NCBI GenBank assembly: GCA_026119855.1
Contig: JAOWBW010001473.1
Location: 186,001-250,000 of the forward strand
Reading direction: 5' to 3'
Source of the DNA: Campanula takesimana
Taxonomy: Eukaryota > Streptophyta > Magnoliopsida > Asterales > Campanulaceae
Length of the DNA stretch: 64,000 nucleotides
Shown: piece after piece, positions 56,834 to 64,000 of the stretch
Layout of the letters: each line of letters opens with the position of its first letter
How positions within the stretch are numbered: position 1 is the stretch's first letter
Program-made: the position numbers and the translations under genes
The notes under the pieces: generated by a model
Databases searched by the model: none
What the model saw: only the letters and a program-made list of their open reading frames with translations
What the model was told of the DNA's origin: nothing

Positions 56834-58681
56834 CTGAAAATGAATATCTCGATATTTGTGATATCAGGTATGGAAGCAAAATTTTATCCTGATGCAAGTA
56901 CTGTTTCTTGGTCAAGCAGCTCCAATACTTAGTACTGTTAAATAGAGTATACGGCCAAAACGTGATTGCAACGTCTGACTATATAAATCCGATGAACCAA
57001 ATACGCTCCAAAAGGAAGATTAATCAAAGTGAAGTACGAATGCAAACGCTGATAACCAAATATGCCTGTAAAATAAGAAACACGAGAATATAAGGAAACC
57101 ACAGAGATGCTATTGGTAATTAAACAAAAAATTTATATTGTTGCCATTGTACTTTTGTGTCTCTTTGATAAATAAATAGATTTAGGTAAGATCAGGACTT
57201 TGAAATAAATACCAAACAAGAAAATAAGTTTCTCCAACTGATACTCATGTGAAGCATGCAAAATTCAATGCTCATCTCACCAATGGTAGGTCTAAAGATG
57301 AAGATATTACACCAAACACTATCAGTAAACTCCAAGGACTATCATAAAGATTTTTATGACAAATCGTATAATGGGTCAGAAATGCCTATGCACACGACCA
57401 CTTCAATATGTGACATGCGAAGAGTATGCTTAATTGATGCATGATAGACAAAGTAGAGCCTCAATCAGTAGCTAATGTGAATGCGCCTCAAGGTCAATCT
57501 AGCATGAGGATCAGAGGTGAATCCACATTGATGGCCAGGGGGACAATTGATCCCCTTTCTGTTTTAAGAGATTACATTCCACCACCTTTACAATTAGGAA
57601 AGTTTATCTTTTTAGCAGTAAAATCAATAAATTTTCAACTTTGAACCCCTTTTCTTCAAGAAAATATAACGCTAAGTTACAATTTTGACCCCATTTAGCC
57701 AAATACGAATATTATCATGTACTAATATTCTTTTATTGAAAATTAACACCGACCCCCTTTGAAATTGATCCTGGTTTCGACACTGATGAAGATGACGTTG
57801 GCATGAAAAATCACTCAATGGATAATTATATCATCTTTCCCTGCCTCCCCTTTCTCTATGTTTGTGTAGGCAAAATATGAAAATATGGCTTGTCTAAGCA
57901 AAAAACAACTGAGAAGATATATTGAAAACTCCAGTTACAAGTTACAGACTTGCATATGCAGAAACATCGACAGCTTTATAGAGAGCCTGATAGCCAATAA
58001 CACACATCTCAAAATGAAAGAGCAAGTCATAATTGCCAAAATGAGGGAAACAACAATTGCTATCACAAAGACTATCTCTCTTTCAAGTTGTCCCCTGAAA
58101 TAGAAGATGGGACCCTGCAAAGCAACATTGTATTCTCTTAGTACCTAAAGAACATCTCTTCAGACCACTGGAATACCTCTAGCCAACTCTAAGGCTCAAA
58201 CTAGATTGGACACTACCACGGCCAATATCGTTTTGGTCTTTTTATTATATGCGCCACTCAAACATTTTACGAAGCAAAACCGCCGAATATATTTTTTCCC
58301 GAAACTTTACAGAAAAGGGTTGGCCAAGATTACGTGATCAGTAAACGGATACTAAAACAACACCTATAATTCTATATCATTGTAAACAAAACAAAAAGAT
58401 GGTTTACGCATTCAAATACAACCACCTAACAAAATCAAAAGTCCTAAAAAAAACTCACTTTCTCACGCATTGCATTTCATTACTAAATACTCTAACAATC
58501 CAAAATCATCATCATTTAATCAAATTAACCAATCAACAATTCATCCCAACGAAAATGTAATCCAGAACACATGAATAAAATCAAATCCAAAACACAACAA
58601 ACAACAATCCATCAAAAAACAAAAAAACACGGCAGCAGCAAAACAGCAATTAACAATTCGTACGAACAAATTTGCACGAAC
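56834..58681 (-). other. Leader intron of the kinase
   Basis: Donor at 58681 (CCCTAG then GTTCGTGC, minus) and acceptor at 56834 (TTTTCAG then GTATGG). 1848 bp, AT-rich, with no coding sequence that I can support. Confidence 0.65.
57500..57800. mobile_element. Possible decayed DNA element in the kinase leader intron
   Basis: GGTGAATCCACATTGATGGCC..GGGGGAC at the left and CCCCCTTTGAAATTGATCC..TTTCGACACTGATG at the right recall the ends of the Mutator-like MITE at 48391. No readable duplication. Confidence 0.3.
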
Positions 58682-58900
58682 CTAGGGTTTCGGTACCAGA
58701 AAAGAAAAAGAGGAAAAGCAGCGTTTCCGTACGAGAAGCTGAATTTGACTTCTGTTTTCCGGTGAAACCCCAAATGTCGCCGTTTGCTGAGATTTTGATA
58801 ATCTCCGACTAATCCGCCATGGACGAGGTGGAAGAGGATCAGCGAAACAGAGAGAAAGAGAAAGAGAGAGAGAGAGAGGTTGTAATTTGTTTCTGGTGCT
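58682..58900 (-). other. First (non-coding) exon of the kinase with CT tract and a 4-codon uORF
   Basis: The minus strand reads a CTCTCTCTCTTTCTC tract, then GTCCATGGCGGATTAG (uORF1, ATG at 58820, stop 58809-58811), and ends CCGAAACCCTAG before the donor. The CT-rich start is typical of plant leaders; the exact 5' end is unknown. Confidence 0.6.
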
Positions 58901-59124
58901 CAGCAGAAACACAGTTGTCGTCGTCTAAGGAATTTACGATCGAATCTTAACCGTTAATTGCCCGCCCCCAGATGAAATGCAGAAACAGCAGAAATATTAT
59001 TAAAAAAAAATAATCATGACACCTTTTTATATGAGTATACACTATTCCGGTATTCCCTCTTGCTAAATGTTTGGTGGCTAGCAAAAGAGCAATTATTTTG
59101 GCACATTATAATTAAATAGATAGT

Positions 59125-59345
59125 GGGATTTCGAACCGCTACACCGATGTGAAAATTGTAAGTTTTGTAAAACGTTTTCTACCTAATGTAAAACGTGTAC
59201 TTGCTTGCAAATGTAAAACGTTTTTCAGGAGCTAACACTTTTTCGATCGTTTTTACGTTGTGTAGTACACTAAAACGTTGTGTAGAAAATGTTTTATAAT
59301 ACGTTGTGCAACTTTCACATCGGTGCAACGCTATACCGAATCTCG
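59125..59345. mobile_element. Hairpin-type MITE upstream of the kinase
   Basis: CACCGATGTGAAAATTGTAAG and complement CACCGATGTGAAAGTTGCAC form the arms. AAAACGTTTT-type motifs repeat inside. Target duplication not clear. Confidence 0.5.
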
Positions 59346-60080
59346 GTGGAGCGGTTCCATACCCATAGATTGTGTATTTTAATTTTCTTTCAAATTGGGT
59401 AGCCAAACTATCATCATTATTTGAGTTATAAGTTAATATAAATATGTGAATATTATGCCACAAGAGAATGTAATCATCGTAATAATGTTTGCTCATTTTA
59501 TTAGTGGTATAACCGTGCAAGTTAAAGCGTTCGTTTACCTTTATCTGCGTGTTTCGTCAGTCAGTTATAATCATTATCTTATTTCTTCGTGTATAAGTAA
59601 AGCGTTGGTTCATTTTAATTGCATATCCATCACGTCAATCTTTTTATGTAGTTTATAATATACGAATCGTTGTTGTTTTTTTTTGGTGGAAATTCATGTT
59701 TATATTTGTGTTTCACGATTTCGATAAAATAAGAAAAATGTCCATTTATCACACTCATTATTTTTCTTTTCCTCTCTTCATGGACCCTTCTTATTTTCTT
59801 ACACAAAGATAATAAGATAATGCATATCTGTCATATTGAGTTCATACTATGTGTATCGTGTGTGATAGTGGTAAAGTCAAGATTGTTTAAGGGGAAATTA
59901 TACATTTGTTATAAAAAGTTTTGCAAAAAAAAAAAAAAAGGAGGGGGTCACAATGTTATCATATTATATATTTTTACCAAAAAAAAAAATATATAAAAAA
60001 AATTGAGTTGAAATGGGACAAGGAAATACTTTTAATGTTTTTCTCCAGATCATCATTGAGGCATTAAAATGATACTTTTA
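59346..60080. other. Intergenic AT-rich sequence
   Basis: No gene or clear element. Two A-runs near 59930 and 59980 surround a GGAGGGGGTCAC motif. Confidence 0.5.
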
Positions 60081-60338
60081 CTGTCTCGGAATAGATGTTG
60101 TCTTTCTTTCTTTTTTATATTATATTTTTACGAAAAAATTTTGAGCAATAATTTAAATTAATTTGATTATCCTAATGAAAATCAAAAAATTATTATTGAT
60201 GGTATTTATAATGGTAGATCAATAACAAGCTTATAATTTTATTAAGATAATTAAATCAATATAAATTTAATGTTCAAAGTTCTTTTGTAGTAACGTAAAA
60301 AAAATGTGACATTTATTTCAAGCAGACATAGAAAGAAG
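60081..60338. mobile_element. Stowaway-like MITE, 250-bp family
   Basis: CTGTCTCGGAATAGATGTTG at the left. Inner AATTAATTTGATTATCCTAA and TAATTAAATCAATATAAAT match 37108. Right end GACATAGAAAGAAG, TA flanks. Confidence 0.6.
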
Positions 60339-60410
60339 TACTACCTAAAAGTCAAAGAGGGTTAATGACGATATCGCTTCTTTATTTCAGGTTGAGGGAG
60401 TATTACTTAC

Positions 60411-60780
60411 TCCCTCCATCTTATAGTATATGTTCATCATCCTATGTGTGTGGAGATTAAAGATATGGTGTAAGTGGTGATGTAAGTGTTGTGGGTATGA
60501 AAAGTGAGGTAGGAGAGAGAATGTGGGGTAGGAACTAGTAAGTTGATTGGTGTTGTGAGCATAAAAGTAAGGGTAAATATAAAGTCACAAAAAAGTGCCA
60601 CAAAATTTGGATTACACAATGATGTGTCATGATATTGTTGGTGTTTTGAATTAGAGTGTGCCGGGTCCACTATCAATGCAATCAGTAAAATATCGACACC
60701 TCATTTTGTATCTTTATTTTTTGTGAAATCCTTCATTAGTGAGAGGAATAGTAAAAAAAAAATTATCATGACATATACTC
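60411..60780. mobile_element. Stowaway-like MITE, degenerate
   Basis: CTCCCTCCATCTTATAGTATATG at the left; a weak partner CATATACTCTAGTAG at the right. Confidence 0.4.
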
Positions 60781-60846
60781 TAGTAGCTTGATTAAAGCTG
60801 GATATGATTATTAGTCCAATAATCTGGGTGTTTGGTAGACTAAATG

Positions 60847-61440
60847 CAATCCGATTAATAATCCTAGGTACAATTCAAATAAGCATCTTATCCACTCTTA
60901 TCCCCTCTAACCCCCTTCATATCTACCCATAAAAAAAGATGGTGTAATTAATCACCCGATTAATAATCTTTCGACTATTAATACGGGCTAATCCTATCAG
61001 GCTACCAAACGAGCCCTAAGACAAGAAAAAGTAAATAAGTATATATAATGTTGAAGCCTCATATACCCCACATCAATTTGGAGAGTAAAATTGATAAACT
61101 ATATAGATTGGCTAGCCTCACCCCTTAACAAGGCCTTTTAAGGGGATGAGGACTCAATTCTAATATCGTATCAGAACCGGCCCAAGTTGATGTTGGGCTT
61201 GAGTTAACCCGTGTTGGGTGCCCGTATTGGGTTTGAGTTGATAATAATGCCGGCGTAATGATGATCCACGTGTAGAGCCCATAGGATCGGCCTACACGTG
61301 AGGGGGCGTGTTGGCCTTTTAAGGGGATGAGACCCAATTCTAATATATACGGCTCAATCCGATTAATAATCCTAGGTACAATTCAAATAAGCTTCTTATC
61401 CAATCTTATCCCCTCTAACCCCCTTCATATCTACCCATAA
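60847..61440. repeat. 85-bp direct repeat around the TRIM
   Basis: CAATCCGATTAATAATCCTAG through ATCTACCCATAA occurs at 60847-60931 and again at 61354-61440 with two or three differences. The left copy is part of a Harbinger-like piece ending ACCAAACGAGCCCTAA at 61018. Confidence 0.8.
61049..61345 (+). mobile_element. TRIM retroelement with a shortened second LTR
   Basis: LTR1 61049-61165 starts TGTTGAAGCCTCATATAC and ends CAATTCTAATA. TCGTATCAGAACC follows as a tRNA-Met primer site. A purine tract ACGTGAGGGGGCG precedes LTR2 (61309-61345), which has the same two ends but lacks about 80 bp. Flanks TATAA/TATAC. No coding region. Confidence 0.75.
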
Positions 61441-62382
61441 GTTAGTTTACTCTAAGGGAGAGGGAGTAGAAAATCAAGAGGGTTAAATGACTTTTATGGC
61501 TTCTGTATGGCTTCACCACTGCTATGTTGTTATGCCATACAAGGAACTATTTTACTTCACTTTCAAACCATAAGTTTTGTCTTTGCCATTCAAGGAAGAA
61601 CACAATATGGACAACTTGTACGTGTGTTGGTACTATGCATAAACCAAAGAGGAAATTAGTGGACACTTCAAATATTGTGCCTGTAAATAAATGGCAAACG
61701 CAACATCAGTTGATCCATTTAATTTTTGATGAAAAATGGGGCGAAAATGTTATTTTAAAATCATAACTTAACTGATGATGCAGGGTAATTTTGGTCCTGA
61801 AAATCACAGTCTCGGAATGACACCAAATTTGACATGGACGTGCGAAATGTGCTCTAGATATCGATTCGTTGCTTTGCAATGACTAGGCGTGATTTTAGCC
61901 ATCCGGGATCATTTGAGGGGCGAAAACGTGATTTTTTTGGTTTTGGGGATTTTATTTTATTTATTTTCGAATTTGTTTATTTTCTTAGAATTAGTTGCCA
62001 GTTTTTATTTGAGTGGTGGGAAGTTATTAGAGATGTTAGGTTTTTTGTAGTCATGTACATTCAGTTTTTTGAATTTCAATGAAAGTGAGTTTCTTTAGAA
62101 ACTAGAAAATTTCTTGAGTTTTCTTCCCTAGTTTCGGTCATTCTCAATTAGATTCGGCATCATTAACTTAAAAAGTTTAAATACATTAACTAGAAAGCTA
62201 AAATTTTAGCGGTAAAAGATTATCATTACTACAATTACAATTACACTTACCTTAATTTGTGTGAATTTTTTTTAAAATAACTTATACTAATAAAAACATA
62301 AAAAATATATTTAAAAAAAAAAAACAACAACAACAACAATCAGACTGTATGCTTGGATGTCCATAAGTGTATCTACTACATA
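61441..62382. other. Unassigned sequence
   Basis: Contains TGATGATGCAGGGTAATTTTG and a TTTCAATGAAAGTGAGTTTC stretch near 62080 that recalls the 3' part of gypsy LTRs. I cannot define borders. An open frame at 61524-61766 has no recognisable motif. Confidence 0.3.
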
Positions 62383-62617
62383 CTCTCTCCGTCCCATATC
62401 AAGAGTCAAAAAATGGGTGTGTTCAAGAATTAAGAAAAATGTGATGTGATGTGAGTGTTGATAATTGGGTAGGAGTGAGAAAATGAAGTAGAGAAGAGTT
62501 AGTGGATAATTGTTGTGAGTATGACATGTAGGATCCACTTTCCATTTTAAAATTTTGATTCTTAAAATAAGACGCCCTTTTAAGAAATTTTTTACTCTTA
62601 AAATCAGACAGCGGGAG
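62383..62617. mobile_element. Stowaway-like MITE (235 bp)
   Basis: CTCTCTCCGTCCCATATCAAG to the complement of CTCCCGCTGTCTGATTTTAAG, TA flanks. Confidence 0.75.
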
Positions 62618-63174
62618 TAATAAAAGTCAACTTCAGAGATTGGGTCAATTACTGAGAAACATTGATATTTTGCCAAATTAGAGGGGACAAAGACGATATT
62701 AAAATGGAAAAATATGATCCCTTAATCTAAACGTTAGGATTGAATTATTGAGTGAGAAGGCCATGCCCATGTTCAATGACAGATAACATTCCTGTCAATT
62801 GTTAGTTAAGCAGGTCATCAATTTATTTCAGACAAGAACGATATTAATGGAGCCTCAACCTCAGCCTCCTCTCATTTCTATTTGGCATGTGATATCAATT
62901 CATTATCCGTCTTAAAATAAATGGAAATGTAATCTCTCTAACCCTAAATTAATGTCGAAAATTTTAATGACAGAGTGAGTAAATTTGAGTTGTTGATAAT
63001 TTCAACAATGTCAACAAAGGTTCTTTACTTTTTATATTACTGGTACTGGTACAATAATAAAATTACACTAAATCTCTTTCCAAATTTTGAAATGCGACAT
63101 TCATTTTAAATGGATTAAAATAGAAATAGCGATACTTACTATAAAACGAAAGGATCATTTGTTTTGAAGCCTTG

Positions 63175-63292
<118 letters not shown>

Positions 63293-63630
63293 CTTAAATG
63301 CGAACCACAATTGTTTGAGAACCGTGAAACCAAATATAACCATTAGATTAGAATCAAAATCAAGGGTCCAGATTATAGATACAGTGGATACACTAACTAA
63401 TTTTTAAATTGCACTTGGATACAGTAGCTAAATAACTATTGTATCCAGGTGTTTTTGAAAATTGCACTTGGATACAGTAGCTTAAATGACTAATGTATCC
63501 AAGTGTATTTTGAAAATTAGCTACTGTATCCAAGTGTATCCAATATATCTATAATCTGGGACCCTTGATTTTGTATTTAATCAAACGGTTATGCTTGTTT
63601 CTCACGGTTCTCATTAGAGCGCAACTCTAT
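63293..63630. mobile_element. Inverted-repeat element framed by microsatellites
   Basis: GCGAACCACAATTG..GAGAACCGTGAAAC..AAAATCAAGGGTCC at the left pairs with GCGCTCTAATGAGAACCGTGAGAAAC (complement of the right). The centre holds three TTGGATACAGTAGCT-type copies, one inverted. Confidence 0.65.
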
Positions 63631-63661
63631 ATATATGTATATATATATATATGTATGTATA

Positions 63662-63717
<56 letters not shown>

Positions 63718-63722
63718 TATAG
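63631..63722. repeat. (TA)n microsatellite with TATG/CATA interruptions
   Basis: Alternating TATATA with single GTATG and CATA steps, followed by GAGAG. The mirror of the left microsatellite. Confidence 0.9.
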
Positions 63723-64000
63723 AGAGTGCAATGATACTCGAAAATTAAGAGTGCAAAAATTACATTATGTTGGGCATGCCTGAAATTTAGCATGTTTGTT
63801 GATCTCCCCACGTTGCGACCGAGTCACGTGAGTATGAATGTTTGATATACAAAGTTGAGTCTCGATCTGACACCTTAAATTTTTTATGACATGTTCATAT
63901 TTACTTTAAATATTTTTATTTAACCGAATTCAAGAAAAAATTAGTACTATTTATTTAAAATGGTGATTGGTACATTCTAAATCCCTTCGTCTTATTCACA

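Noticed and set aside
61524..62082. Two short plus-strand open frames
   Set aside because: No recognisable domain, no splice partners, AT-rich context near LTR-like sequence.

Overview
The window is plant nuclear DNA, probably from a eudicot. The evidence is spliced genes with GT..AG introns, a cytosolic HSP101/ClpB1 gene, a DExH14/ASCC3-type helicase, a TPRA1/CAND2-type membrane protein, a BLUS1-like STE20 kinase, and a very dense population of plant transposons. The Stowaway-like MITEs share the terminus CTCCCTCCGTCCC with TA duplications. I cannot name the species from sequence alone.

Layout. 1-924 (+) holds the last three exons of the helicase. It converges tail to tail with the CAND2/TPRA1-like gene (2256-6603, -), whose six exons I rebuilt at the splice sites (292 aa). 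6.9-12.9 kb is a MITE field plus a Mutator-like element (8628-11533) filled with hairpin-forming tandem repeats. HSP101 lies at 13324-16546 (-, six exons, 910 aa), with a spliced 5' leader and an HSE-like site upstream. 17.4-20.1 kb holds MITEs, AT-rich tract and a long-TIR element. 20180 to about 30378 is a decayed Tat-lineage Ty3-gypsy element on the minus strand. It has an LTR at 20180-20813, a frameshifted pol at 25600-29330 with two RNase H domains, and between them an antisense, intron-containing gene on the plus strand (21136-24811). Its gag side is broken by a 100-N assembly gap and a copia LTR.

30.4-47.8 kb is a transposon graveyard: solo LTRs, nested and head-to-head MITEs, a LINE tail, a gypsy gag-pro fragment with its 3' LTR, a SINE inside a Harbinger-like element, and a 7.3-kb compound Mutator-like element (39652-46998). 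The compound element contains a truncated copia retroelement between two copies of the host element's own left part. 48286-56740 (-) is the STE20 kinase (19 coding exons, 692 aa), with a 5' leader exon at 58682-58900 and three upstream ORFs. Its introns carry many MITEs. 58.9-64 kb is intergenic, with MITEs, a TRIM retroelement and TA/GA microsatellites.

The four host genes are housekeeping or signalling genes with no evident functional link; they are islands between transposons. The most distinctive structures are the antisense gene of the Tat element, the hairpin/W-box arrays in the two Mutator-like elements, the duplicated junction of the compound element, and the uORF cascade of the kinase. 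Exon boundaries were read by eye from splice sites and reading frame. Identities rest on recognised motifs, not on a database search.
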